21,920 bases of DNA, taken from the IMG/VR virus record IMGVR_UViG_3300030117_002723, positions 1 through 21,920 of that record; one strand, given 5' to 3'. A program made the position numbers and the translations under genes. A model generated the notes under the pieces. It did not search any database. It had not been told where the DNA came from and saw nothing but the letters and a program-made list of their open reading frames with translations. Below, piece by piece: positions 1 through 8,911 of this stretch. The stretch's first letter is position 1; every line of letters begins with the position of its first letter. Origin of the DNA: a virus.

Positions 1-975
1 ACAGATTTTACTAGCACTGGTTCAGGTTCAATAGTTTTAGAAGACCAGATAGAAGGTATTAAAAGTTTCCGTAATGAGTTATTTATATTTTGTACAAACA
101 GTATATTTAAATTAATAAATATAAATGATTCAAGTAATATTGCAATTGTACCGGTTACTAAAAACGTAGGTTGTTTAAGTGGCTACAGTATTCAAGAGAT
201 TGGTGGTGACTTAATATTTTTAGCACCAGATGGATTAAGAACCGTAGCAGGTACAGCAAGAATTGGTGATGTTGAGTTAGGAACTATTAGTCAAGCTATT
301 CAACCAATTGTAACTTCTCTAGCTGAATCAGTAGATAGTTTTGTTATTTCAAGTGTTGTACTTAGAGAAAAATCACAGTACAGATTATTTTACACTGATA
401 CTGGAGCATCTAATTCAGCACAACGAGGAATTATAGGCACGTTAAGACCAGATGGTTTTCAATGGTCTGAAACAAGAGGTTTAGAAGTTACTGGTATTGG
501 TTCAGGTTTTGATAATAATAATATTGAACAATACTATCATGGCGATACAAATGGTTTTGTTTATCAACATGACATAGGAAATAGTTTTGATGGCACTGAT
601 ATTTTAGCAAGATTTGAAACACCTAATTATGATTATGGAGATTTAGGTACATTAAAAACTTTACACTATATAAGAGTTTCAGCAAGTTCAGAAGGTATTG
701 TTGAACCAGATGTTCAAGTTCGATTTGATTATGGAAATACAGAAGTTCCACAGCCGGGAAGTTTATTTGATATTGGAATAATAAATCCACCTTCAAAATT
801 TGGAGACGCAGTTTTTAATACAAACGTATTTGGTGGAGGCGATAATCCACTAATTAGAGTTCCTTTACAAGGTAGTGGAACAAGTAACAATTTTACTTTT
901 TTAAGTGAAGACAGTAAAGCACCATATACTATAAATGGTTTTTATGTAGATTTTATACCTTCAGGTAGGAGATAA
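1..975 (+). CDS. Tail tube/nozzle-like virion protein, 3' part
   Basis: This open frame enters from the left edge and ends at tandem stops TAA TAA (973-978), so only the last 324 residues are present. It is rich in short beta-strand-like stretches; near its start are FRNELFIFCTNSIFKL and, further on, GDLIFLAPDGLRTVAGT followed by IGDVELGTIS. It ends in a PSGRR tail. Blade-like beta repeats just before the fibre gene resemble the tail tubular protein B / nozzle proteins of T7-like and related podoviruses, which form the end of the short tail. That role is inferred from position and style; there is no catalytic motif to confirm it. The fibre gene begins 3 bases after the stop, so the two are surely co-transcribed. 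It could instead be another tail-associated beta-propeller protein. Confidence 0.6.
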   Translation, partial: TDFTSTGSGSIVLEDQIEGIKSFRNELFIFCTNSIFKLININDSSNIAIVPVTKNVGCLSGYSIQEIGGDLIFLAPDGLRTVAGTARIGDVELGTISQAIQPIVTSLAESVDSFVISSVVLREKSQYRLFYTDTGASNSAQRGIIGTLRPDGFQWSETRGLEVTGIGSGFDNNNIEQYYHGDTNGFVYQHDIGNSFDGTDILARFETPNYDYGDLGTLKTLHYIRVSASSEGIVEPDVQVRFDYGNTEVPQPGSLFDIGIINPPSKFGDAVFNTNVFGGGDNPLIRVPLQGSGTSNNFTFLSEDSKAPYTINGFYVDFIPSGRR

Positions 976-978
976 TAA

Positions 979-3900
979 ATGGCACAAACATATACAAGAC
1001 AAAGTTCTTTTATTGATGGTGATACTATCACCGCAGCATTATTTAATGATGAATATAATCAGTTAGTAAATGCATTTGCATATTCATCTACAAGTGCTAC
1101 TAATACTGGACACAGACACGATGGTACTGCTGGACAAGGTGGTAATATATTTAAAATTGGTGACTTAGACTTTTTAAATAAAGTAGAAATTGATAGCACT
1201 AATAATAGAGTAGGATTTTATGTAGAAGTTTCTTCTGCAGCCGTAGAACAGCTAAGAATACAAGATGGTGCTTTAGTTCCTGTTACAGATAATGATATAG
1301 ATTTAGGAACAAGCTCTTTAGAATTTAAAGATGCTTTCTTTGATGGCACAGTAACTACCGATGCCTTAGTAGCTGATACTGCAGACATTGATGGTGCAAC
1401 TATCGGAGCTAACTCAGCTTCTACTGGTGCATTTACTTCAGTCACTACTACAGGTAATGTTGATGTCGGGGGTAATCTAACAGTTACAGGTACTACTACA
1501 TTTAATGGTGGTACATTAACATTAGGTGATGCAGCAGACGATAATGTAGTCTTTGGTGCAGATGTTAACTCAAACATTATTCCTAATACAGACAATGCAT
1601 ACGATTTAGGAAGTTCTTCTCAAGAGTGGAAAGACTTATATGTTGATGGTATAGCTTATCTAGATGGTATTAATTTTAATGGTACAGCAATTACTTCAAC
1701 TGCTGCTGAACTTAACATTTTAGATGGAGTAACAAGCACTGCAGCAGAATTAAATTTACTTGATGGAGTTACAAGTACAACTGCAGAACTTAATATACTT
1801 GATGGAGTTACATCAAGCACAGCAGAACTTAATATTCTTGATGGTGTTACTTCAACTACAGCCGAACTAAACATTCTTGATGGAGTTACTTCAACTGCAG
1901 CAGAATTAAATATTTTAGACGGTGTTACTAGCACTGCAGCAGAATTAAATATTCTTGACGGAGTTACTTCAACTGCTACAGAATTAAATTTACTTGATGG
2001 GGTTACTGCAACTACAACTGAATTAAACTATGTTGATGTAACTACAGCAGGAACTGTAGAAGCTTCTAAAGCTGTTGTTGCTGATAGTAATGCAGATGTT
2101 TTATTTAGTGATAATGATAAATTAAAATTTGGAACAGATTCAGATTTACAAATCTACCATGATGGTTCTAGTTCTTTTATACAAGATGCAGGTACTGGTG
2201 ATTTAGAAATTAAAGGAGAAAACAATGTCCGAATAAAAACAAATACAGGTGGCGAAAACATGGCTGCTTTTACAGCAAATGGAGCTGTCAGTTTATTTCA
2301 TGATAATTCAGAAAAATTTTCTACAACTTCATCTGGAGTAAATATTACAGGAACAGTTGTCGCAGATGGTTTGACTGTTGATTCTGGAACGACAAACACA
2401 GTTGCTACCTTTACCTCTACTGATGCAGGAGCAGCTATACAACTAACTGATACAACAGGAAATTCAAAGTTAGAGACTTCTGGAGCTAATCTTAGAGTTA
2501 GTGTTGATGACGAAGGAGCTGTGGCTAGTTCAGCAATACAGTTCAGAGTTGATGGCTCTACAAAAGCTACTATAAATGATAGTGGAGTTTTAGATGTTGA
2601 TGGTGGTATTACTGTTGATAACATAACAATAGATGGCACAGAGATAGATTTATCTTCTGGCGACCTAACGCTTGATGTAGCAGGGAATATTGTTCTCAAT
2701 GCTGATGGTGGCGGAATACAGTTCTATGATGATAGTGCTTATATTGGTTCTCTTGGAAACTCAAGTGGGGACTTTTCTATCATGTCCAGAACAGATGATG
2801 AAGATATTGTTTTCAAAGGTATTGATGGTGGTTCAACAATAACTGCCCTTACCCTTGATATGTCTGCAGGAGGAACAGCAAGTTTTAGTCACGATATAGA
2901 AATGGTAGATAACGGACTCTTGCGTATGGGTGCAGGAGGAGACTTGATACTTTCTTCAGACGGAACTAACGGAAGTATATTTGCAAATAATGGAGCTTTA
3001 ATTTTAGATGCTGATAGTGACATTCATCTTGATGCTAATGGTGCTGACATACTATTAAAAGATGGAGGCACTACTTTTGGTGAACTTACAAACTCATCAA
3101 CAGACTTCGTTATCAAATCACACACTTCAGATAAAGACATTATTTTTAAAGGAAATGACGGTGGCTCTGAAATAACTGCCTTAACTTTAGATATGTCTAA
3201 TTCAGGTGCAGCTACATTTAATGGTAATGTAACTATTAATGGTGTAGATGTAACCATTCCTTCAAATATAATTCATGCAGGAGATTCAGATACTTTTTTT
3301 GGATTTAATGATGCAGATACATTTAGAATTGTTACTGGTGGTTCTGAAGCATTAAGAGTAGATTCATCGCAACGAGTTGGAATTGGCACCAGCTCACCTT
3401 CTACAAGTCATAAACTTACTGTTAGTGGCGATACTAAGTTTACTGGTCAGCTATCCATACTTGATAATCAATTAATTAAAATGGGAGATGGTGAGGATTT
3501 TGCTCTTTACCATGACACTACTGTTGGTAATGTAATAAAAAGTGCCACTTCTGATATGGATATTTCAATACTCGGAAATGATGGTGGCTCTACGATTACA
3601 GCTCTTAAATTTGATATGTCTGCTGCAGGTCGTGCAGTATTTAATGCAGGAGCTAATTTTTCTGACCATGTAAATTTTGATGACAATGCTAAAGCAGTGT
3701 TTGGTGGTGGAGATGATTTACAAATTTATCATGACGGCTCTAACTCTATTATTAAAGATGCTGGTACTGGTAACTTACAAATTAATGCAGCTTCTTTTGT
3801 AGTAAATAATGCTGCTAATAGCGCTAGTATAATTGTTGGAGAGGATGGTGGCTCAATTGAGCTATATGAAAATGGCTCTAAAAAAATAGAAACAACTTCA

Positions 3901-5532
3901 AGCGGTGCAACTGTTACAGGTACTTTAGTATCTGATGGCTTAACAGTAGATACATCTACTTTAGTTGTAGATGCTACTAATAATAGAGTAGGTATTGGTA
4001 ATGCTTCTCCAGATGTAAGTTTAGATATAGGAAGCCTTACAGATGCTATTCATGTACCAGTAGGTACTACAGCTCAAAGACCTACTGGAGCTGCAGGTTA
4101 CTTTAGATATAATTCAGAAACCGGTAAATTTGAAGGTTTTACAAATGAATGGGGTGCTATAGCTGGTGGTGGTTCAGGTACAAACATGGATACCAACATC
4201 TTTGCAGGTGATGGTAGTGATACAACCTTTACACTAAGCACAGCACCAGATAGTGAAAATAACTTAATGGTATTTATTGATGGTGTATTTCAAGCTCAAA
4301 ATGTTTACTCAGTATCAGGAACTACACTAACTTTTGCAACTGCTCCGGCTAATGGTAGAGTTATAACAGTCTATCACAGCACAACAACTGTTGGTGGTTC
4401 TAATAACTCAATAGCTACAATGACTGGTGATGGTAGTGATACAACACTAACATTATCTACTGCACCAGTACATGAGAACAACGTATCAGTATTCTTTGAT
4501 GGTGTTTATCAAAGCAAATCAAACTACAGTATATCTGGTACAACTCTTACATTCTCTACAGCACCTCCAAGTGGTGTAGCTGTAGAAGCTATTACTGCAA
4601 CTAATACAAGTATTACAACTGCTACTCAGCTTTCTGATGCAGATGGCGATACACTAATACAGACTGAAGAAAGCTCTGACGAAGATAAAATACGTTTTGA
4701 TACTGGTGGTACTGAACGTATGATTATTGATGACTCTGGAAATGTAGGTATAGGAGAAACTTCACCTTTAGCTACCCTTCACATCAAACAAGGAGATAGT
4801 GGATTAAGCTCACTTAATGCAGCAGCACATCATTTATTTTTAGAAGATACTGGTGCTAATGGACCGGGAATTACTTTAGCATCTGGAACAACTTCTAACT
4901 GTAGTTTGGTTTTTGGTGATTCTGATTCTAATTATCAAGGCTTTATCCTTTATGATAATTCAGCAGATGCCATGAAGTTTGGAACAAATGGTGGTTCAGA
5001 AAGAATGCGAATTCTATCTGGTGGAAATGTTTTATTAAATCAAACAGCTACAGCAGACTCAGGTGTTGCCGATGGAAGATTGGAAATAACCAGAGGTAGT
5101 CAACATTGCATTAACTGTCATGTTACTGGTACAGGTAATTCTACTTTAGTTGCTTTTATAAATGATAATGGTTTTGTCGGTGGTATAAACACTAATGGCT
5201 CTGCTACTGCTTTTAACACATCATCAGACGCTAGATTAAAAAATGTTTTAGGAGAGGCTAAAGGTCTTGAAATTGTAAATGCTTTGAATCCTGTAAACTT
5301 TGAATGGAAAAGTGACGGTAAGATACAAGATGGACTCATAGCACAAGAGGTAGAAAAAGTGTTTCCTGAAGCTGTTTCAGAACCAGAATTAGAGGGAGAG
5401 TGGTATTCAGTGGATTATTCTAAACTGGTAACACCTCTAATAAAAGCTATGCAAGAACAACAAGAACTAATAGAAACTCAACAAACCACTATTAATGATT
5501 TAAAAACTAGAATAGAAACATTAGAAAGTTAA
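979..5532 (+). CDS. Tail fibre with C-terminal intramolecular chaperone (Peptidase_S74)
   Basis: A 1517-residue fibre. The N-terminal part (about 1-60) has an LFNDEYNQLVNAF segment and a GHRHDGT motif (His45, His47) of the kind seen at the virion-attachment end of marine phage fibres. Residues 239-354 are a tandem array of 13-residue units with the core AELNILDGV. The shaft holds repeated motifs: DLQIYHDGS at about 389 and 913; FKG-x-DGGS-x-ITALTLDMS at about 612 and 723, with a diverged copy near 865; and a duplicated GDGSDTT...STAP domain at about 1077-1140 and 1150-1210. From Ser1416 the sequence SDARLKNVLGEAKGLEIVNA followed by GLIAQEVEKVFPEAV is the Peptidase_S74 chaperone. In that family the domain drives trimer folding and is then cut off just before the SD-x-RLK motif. 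The end (about 1480-1517) is a predicted coiled coil. The receptor is unknown. Confidence 0.93.
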   Translation: MAQTYTRQSSFIDGDTITAALFNDEYNQLVNAFAYSSTSATNTGHRHDGTAGQGGNIFKIGDLDFLNKVEIDSTNNRVGFYVEVSSAAVEQLRIQDGALVPVTDNDIDLGTSSLEFKDAFFDGTVTTDALVADTADIDGATIGANSASTGAFTSVTTTGNVDVGGNLTVTGTTTFNGGTLTLGDAADDNVVFGADVNSNIIPNTDNAYDLGSSSQEWKDLYVDGIAYLDGINFNGTAITSTAAELNILDGVTSTAAELNLLDGVTSTTAELNILDGVTSSTAELNILDGVTSTTAELNILDGVTSTAAELNILDGVTSTAAELNILDGVTSTATELNLLDGVTATTTELNYVDVTTAGTVEASKAVVADSNADVLFSDNDKLKFGTDSDLQIYHDGSSSFIQDAGTGDLEIKGENNVRIKTNTGGENMAAFTANGAVSLFHDNSEKFSTTSSGVNITGTVVADGLTVDSGTTNTVATFTSTDAGAAIQLTDTTGNSKLETSGANLRVSVDDEGAVASSAIQFRVDGSTKATINDSGVLDVDGGITVDNITIDGTEIDLSSGDLTLDVAGNIVLNADGGGIQFYDDSAYIGSLGNSSGDFSIMSRTDDEDIVFKGIDGGSTITALTLDMSAGGTASFSHDIEMVDNGLLRMGAGGDLILSSDGTNGSIFANNGALILDADSDIHLDANGADILLKDGGTTFGELTNSSTDFVIKSHTSDKDIIFKGNDGGSEITALTLDMSNSGAATFNGNVTINGVDVTIPSNIIHAGDSDTFFGFNDADTFRIVTGGSEALRVDSSQRVGIGTSSPSTSHKLTVSGDTKFTGQLSILDNQLIKMGDGEDFALYHDTTVGNVIKSATSDMDISILGNDGGSTITALKFDMSAAGRAVFNAGANFSDHVNFDDNAKAVFGGGDDLQIYHDGSNSIIKDAGTGNLQINAASFVVNNAANSASIIVGEDGGSIELYENGSKKIETTSSGATVTGTLVSDGLTVDTSTLVVDATNNRVGIGNASPDVSLDIGSLTDAIHVPVGTTAQRPTGAAGYFRYNSETGKFEGFTNEWGAIAGGGSGTNMDTNIFAGDGSDTTFTLSTAPDSENNLMVFIDGVFQAQNVYSVSGTTLTFATAPANGRVITVYHSTTTVGGSNNSIATMTGDGSDTTLTLSTAPVHENNVSVFFDGVYQSKSNYSISGTTLTFSTAPPSGVAVEAITATNTSITTATQLSDADGDTLIQTEESSDEDKIRFDTGGTERMIIDDSGNVGIGETSPLATLHIKQGDSGLSSLNAAAHHLFLEDTGANGPGITLASGTTSNCSLVFGDSDSNYQGFILYDNSADAMKFGTNGGSERMRILSGGNVLLNQTATADSGVADGRLEITRGSQHCINCHVTGTGNSTLVAFINDNGFVGGINTNGSATAFNTSSDARLKNVLGEAKGLEIVNALNPVNFEWKSDGKIQDGLIAQEVEKVFPEAVSEPELEGEWYSVDYSKLVTPLIKAMQEQQELIETQQTTINDLKTRIETLES
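1693..2040 (+). repeat. Tandem 39-bp coding repeat (LDGV units) in the fibre
   Basis: Eight consecutive 39-base units encode variants of TSTAAELNILDGV, followed by a ninth, shortened and diverged unit (TATTTELNYVDV, 2005-2040). Units begin at 1693, 1732, 1771, 1810, 1849, 1888, 1927 and 1966. The protein repeat is almost invariant, while the DNA differs at many third positions (GAT/GAC, GGA/GGT/GGG, TTA/CTT), so the array is old or has been selected at the protein level. Such arrays probably form repetitive beta structure in the fibre shaft. Confidence 0.9.
4207..4600 (+). repeat. Duplicated beta domain in the fibre
   Basis: Two copies of a domain of about 60 residues. Both begin GDGSDTT-[FL]-TLSTAP and continue with EN-x(2)-[MV]-x-F-[IF]-DGV-[FY]-Q, a tyrosine, SxSGTTLTF and a second AP motif. 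The first copy begins at 4207 and the second at 4426. This points to an internal duplication; similar beta domains are common in marine phage fibres. Confidence 0.8.
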
Positions 5533-5533
5533 T

Positions 5534-5776
5534 ATGGAAATATCTACATATTTATTATGGAATGCTTTTATAACTTTAATATTAGCTCCAATACTTTACA
5601 ACATTCGACAGAACACTCAAGAAAATAAACGTATTGATATTTTATTAAATAAAACTAGAGAGGAAATCGCAAGGGAGTATGTCACTAAAGCTGAGTTAAA
5701 AGATGACATGGATAACCTTATGGATAGACTAGAAAAGTTAGACGAAAAACTTGACAGACTCATAGAAAATAGGTAA
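5534..5776 (+). CDS. Small membrane-anchored coiled-coil protein
   Basis: An 80-residue protein whose ATG lies one base after the fibre stop codon. Residues about 6-23 (LLWNAFITLILAPILY) form a single hydrophobic segment. Residues 25-80 are strongly charged and heptad-like (LMDRLEKLDEKLDRL), consistent with a coiled coil. There is no lipobox, so it is not an obvious o-spanin. The role is unknown: it could be a lysis accessory, a virion assembly factor or a membrane-tethered partner of the ejection proteins. Its translation is probably coupled to that of the fibre. Confidence 0.8.
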   Translation: MEISTYLLWNAFITLILAPILYNIRQNTQENKRIDILLNKTREEIAREYVTKAELKDDMDNLMDRLEKLDEKLDRLIENR

Positions 5777-5781
5777 ACTAT

Positions 5782-7866
5782 ATGAGTAATAAAAATAAAA
5801 ACAGAAGAGCTGGTATTAGCTCTGTACGTCAAGACTATCGTTCTGGTGGTCTAGTATCCAAAGAAGGTAATCGACTTAAAGCATTTCAAGGTTATGCTGA
5901 ACCATATCTTGATATTGAAGATTTTAGATTTGGAATCGGCACTCCCGGTTTACCTATACCCGGTTTACCCGGTGGAGGAGGTGGCGGAGGCAGTAATGAC
6001 TCTAACAACAATGAAACATTTACAGGAGACGTACCAATGTCAGAAGATGTAGAAGCAACTAGAAAAAAATTAGAAGAACAAGCAGCAGGAAAAGGCACTG
6101 TATTACCTAAACCTGATTTTAAAACTGTAGAAGAAGCAGTAGGTAAGGATGCTGTTGAAGCTGGAAATATAAAAGCTGGTACTGGAGATATTACACAAAC
6201 TATTGAAGCTCAAGAATTTACTGCTGCAGCTCCAAGAAAAGAAAATGTAGTCGAAGCTACTACTGCACCGGCAGTCGAAGCTCCTGTTGTTGCTCCTACT
6301 GCAACTATGACTGCTGCAACTACTACTGCTGCAGACGTAACAGCAGCTAAAGGAGAAGTAAGTGATGCTGCTCAAGTCGGAGAAGTAGATATAGAAAAAA
6401 TAACTCCTATTGAGGGAGTTAATGTTACTCCAGTAGAAGGAGCTGTTGCTAAAAGAGTTGTAGCTCAAATGTCTCCAGATGCAGTTGCTCAAGCTGCAGA
6501 AGTTAGCGGTTTAGATGTTAGAAGAGTTACTAGAGCAAAAGAAGAATTACGAACAGCCGGTGTAGATGATTTAACAATTGCACAATTAGGTAATGACCCT
6601 AAAGCTCTTGAAGCGGAGTTAATGAATTTAACTGACGAGCAAAGAGGTTTAGTAGAAGGATTACCTCAAGAAGCTTTAGTAAGTAATCAAATGGATGCCT
6701 TACTAAAAGGTATTGAAGATGGTTCAATTCCTGCATGGGCAAGACCAGCAGTTGCAGCAGTTGACCAAGCATTAGCCGCTAGAGGTTTAGAAGCTTCAAC
6801 AGTTGGTAGGGATGCATTATTAAATACTATTATTAGAAATGCATTACCACTAGCCCAACAAAATGCTCAAGCTATTCAAGCTAGTATAGCTCAAGAAAGA
6901 GGCATTGAAGCTCAAGTAGCGATAGAAGAAGCTAGGTTTTCGCAACAAACTGCATTACAAAATGCTAATAATGTTTTTCAATTAAACTTAGCTCAGTTTA
7001 GTGCTGACCAACAACGAGAAATAGCAAATAGTAAATTTTTACAAACTGTCTCATTAACAAATGCTAATAATGACCAACAAGCAGCTATTCAGAATGCAGT
7101 TTTATTATCGCAAGTAAATTTAGCTCAAGCAAATATTGACCAACAAAGACAAGTTACGAATGCTAAAGCATTTTTGTCAATGGACCTTGCTAATTTAACT
7201 AACGAGCAACAAGCTAACATTTTAACTGCTCAACAACAGCAACAAGTTTTATTGAGTAATCAAGCAGCAGAAAATGCAGCAAGACAGTTTAATGCTACAA
7301 GTGAAAATCAAAGAAATCAGTTTATGGCAACTTTGGCTGTTGATGTAAGTAAATTTAATGCAAATCAAATGAATTTAATTAGTCAGTTTAATGCCACACA
7401 AAAGAATGCTGCAGAAGCTAGAAATGTTCAAAGAGAAATAGATGTAGAAAAATTTAATACAACAACAAGAAATCAAATAGAGCAATTTAATACAGCTATT
7501 GAAAGTAATAGAGCAGAATTTAATGCAAAAAATGCAATGGTTATTGCTCAATCAAACGCTGCATGGCGAAGACAAATAAATACTGCAGATACTGCTGCAG
7601 CTAATGCTGCTACTGAAATTGCTGCAAAACAAGCTTTTGATTTAACAGCTCAAGCTCAAGCAAATCTATGGCAAGACATGAGAGACCAAGCAGGTTATTT
7701 ATATGATAAAAGCTTACAAGACCAGAACATCGCTGCAAAATTAACTGCAGAGTTTTTAGCTGGTCAGTATACAGACAACAAAGCACTGTCAAATAGTTTT
7801 AAGGTAATGAAAGATATGATTGCAAACTTAACAGGTTTTTCAGTAAGCAATACCTTAAATGTATAA
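5782..7866 (+). CDS. Gln/Asn-rich virion structural protein
   Basis: A 694-residue protein beginning 5 bases after the previous gene. The basic N-terminus (1-40) is followed by a Pro/Gly linker (about 55-70) containing seven glycines in a row, then an Ala/Thr/Glu-rich low-complexity region (about 80-225). A helical part (about 225-350) follows. From about 350 to 650 there is a long Gln/Asn/Ala-rich helical region with spaced NANN and QFNAT-like motifs (LAQFSADQQ, RQFNATSENQ, SQFNATQKN, EQFNTAIESN, AEFNAKNAM). The regular spacing of Phe-Asn pairs suggests a long repetitive helical or coiled-coil rod. No signal peptide or transmembrane segment is present. Its place between the fibre and the ejection proteins makes it a likely virion component, but the exact position in the particle is not known. 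Confidence 0.75.
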   Translation: MSNKNKNRRAGISSVRQDYRSGGLVSKEGNRLKAFQGYAEPYLDIEDFRFGIGTPGLPIPGLPGGGGGGGSNDSNNNETFTGDVPMSEDVEATRKKLEEQAAGKGTVLPKPDFKTVEEAVGKDAVEAGNIKAGTGDITQTIEAQEFTAAAPRKENVVEATTAPAVEAPVVAPTATMTAATTTAADVTAAKGEVSDAAQVGEVDIEKITPIEGVNVTPVEGAVAKRVVAQMSPDAVAQAAEVSGLDVRRVTRAKEELRTAGVDDLTIAQLGNDPKALEAELMNLTDEQRGLVEGLPQEALVSNQMDALLKGIEDGSIPAWARPAVAAVDQALAARGLEASTVGRDALLNTIIRNALPLAQQNAQAIQASIAQERGIEAQVAIEEARFSQQTALQNANNVFQLNLAQFSADQQREIANSKFLQTVSLTNANNDQQAAIQNAVLLSQVNLAQANIDQQRQVTNAKAFLSMDLANLTNEQQANILTAQQQQQVLLSNQAAENAARQFNATSENQRNQFMATLAVDVSKFNANQMNLISQFNATQKNAAEARNVQREIDVEKFNTTTRNQIEQFNTAIESNRAEFNAKNAMVIAQSNAAWRRQINTADTAAANAATEIAAKQAFDLTAQAQANLWQDMRDQAGYLYDKSLQDQNIAAKLTAEFLAGQYTDNKALSNSFKVMKDMIANLTGFSVSNTLNV

Positions 7867-7908
7867 ATATGAAAATTTTAAAAATAATAACAAAGCAAAG
7901 TAAATTGT

Positions 7909-7914
7909 AGGAGG
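7909..7914 (+). promoter_or_regulatory. Strong Shine-Dalgarno (AGGAGG) that fixes the start of the next gene
   Basis: A perfect AGGAGG stands 9 bases before ATA 7924. No ATG, GTG or TTG in the reading frame of the gene ending at 8907 occurs between the upstream in-frame stop (7888-7890) and ATG 8044. The site is 129 bases before that ATG, too far to serve it. Confidence 0.7.
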
Positions 7915-7923
7915 TGCGACTTC

Positions 7924-8907
7924 ATAAAGAAAATATTTAAAGGAATAGGAAAAGCCGTTAAAAAGGTTGTTAAAGGTGTTAAGAAAGTTGTTAAAAAAGT
8001 AGCTAGAGGAATTAAAAAACTTGCTAAAAACAAGTTTGTCCGTATGGCTGCTTTAATAACTGCTGGTATCTTTCTGCCCCCGGTGTTTATGGCAGGTGGA
8101 GCTGCCGGATTAACTTTAGGTAGTGTAGCAGCAGGTGCTTTATCTGGTGCTGTAGCTTCTGGTGGATTAAGTATTTTAGCTGGAGAAAAACCTAAAGACT
8201 TCTTAAAGTCTGCAGCTTTAGGTGCTGCAATGGGTGCTCTTGGTGGTAAATTACAACAAGGTAAATTTGAAGCTAAAGCTTTTGCAAGAGATGCGAAACT
8301 TGTGGCTGGAGGTCAAACTGCGACAGCAACTGTACCTGTATCAGGTTCTCCCGGAACATTTACTCCCGCAACTGCTGCTGATTATGCTGTAGGTTCTGCT
8401 AATTATAATACATTAGCTCAATCATATGGGGCTACTATAGTTGATGGTACACCAGTGTTTAGTGGTGGTTTTACACCCACTTTGAATGAAGCAGGAACTG
8501 CTGTTACTGGTACTGAAAGACTTGTTGCAGGAAGTTCGTTAGCTCAGAGTGCTGCTAATGAAGGAATAACTGCTTCAAGTAAATTTGGTGATTATGCAAC
8601 TCAAGCAGCTATTAGTGCCGGTGTCAACACAGGTATGAATCTTTTGACAACTCAAATTACTCAAGAAGACCCACCGGTTAAATTTGGTGGCAGTGCTGGG
8701 CAGTATTATCAAGGTGTTCGAAATGCTGTAGCAAACCTAACTAGAAATTATATTTCTTCTGGAAGTCCTTCAGGGGATAGTACAGCAGCAATATATGCTA
8801 GTATGGCTAATAACCTAAGTTATGGAACTGGTAGTATTGATTATAATCAACATGCTAGTCTTGGATTAATGAGAGGTATTAACGTTCCAAGCTTACAATA
8901 CACGTAA
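7924..8907 (+). CDS. Cationic membrane-active internal/ejection-type protein, probable ATA start
   Basis: With ATA 7924 as start the protein has 327 residues; from the first ATG (8044) it would have 287. The extra 40 residues are clearly coding: KKIFKGIGKAVKKVV and its continuation have 15 Lys and 2 Arg, no acidic residue, and the hydrophobic spacing of an amphipathic helix. Right after it comes a Gly/Ala-rich hydrophobic region (about 41-75, ITAGIFLPPVFMAGG), a second small-residue stretch (about 93-105, AALGAAMGALGG) and then a polar Ser/Thr/Gly-rich remainder. A cationic helix plus a hydrophobic hairpin, located upstream of large internal proteins, fits a membrane-inserting ejection protein analogous in place to T7 gp14. 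That is inferred from layout, not from recognised homology. The 57-base gap before it is among the largest in the + block. Confidence 0.72.
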   Translation: MKKIFKGIGKAVKKVVKGVKKVVKKVARGIKKLAKNKFVRMAALITAGIFLPPVFMAGGAAGLTLGSVAAGALSGAVASGGLSILAGEKPKDFLKSAALGAAMGALGGKLQQGKFEAKAFARDAKLVAGGQTATATVPVSGSPGTFTPATAADYAVGSANYNTLAQSYGATIVDGTPVFSGGFTPTLNEAGTAVTGTERLVAGSSLAQSAANEGITASSKFGDYATQAAISAGVNTGMNLLTTQITQEDPPVKFGGSAGQYYQGVRNAVANLTRNYISSGSPSGDSTAAIYASMANNLSYGTGSIDYNQHASLGLMRGINVPSLQYT

Positions 8908-8911
8908 TATT

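Noticed and set aside
1693-2040. CRISPR-like array
   Set aside because: The 39-base units are directly adjacent with no spacers and encode an in-frame protein repeat.
1218-3257. Several antisense open frames inside the fibre gene (1218-1595, 1656-1934, 2298-2699, 3024-3257)
   Set aside because: They mirror the codon pattern of the fibre repeats, have Ser/Val/Pro-rich low-complexity products and lack ribosome sites; the + frame has clear family motifs.
6103-6492. Antisense Ser/Tyr/Phe-rich frame in the Gln/Asn-rich protein gene
   Set aside because: Low-complexity shadow of an Ala/Thr/Glu-rich coding region, with no ribosome site.
7869-7910. 13-codon frame starting at ATG 7869
   Set aside because: It has no Shine-Dalgarno and ends within the AGGAGG of the next gene; it is too short to support as a gene or leader peptide.
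8044-8046. ATG 8044 as the start of the cationic protein
   Set aside because: No ribosome site lies before it, the upstream 40 codons in frame are plainly protein-like, and a perfect AGGAGG precedes ATA 7924.
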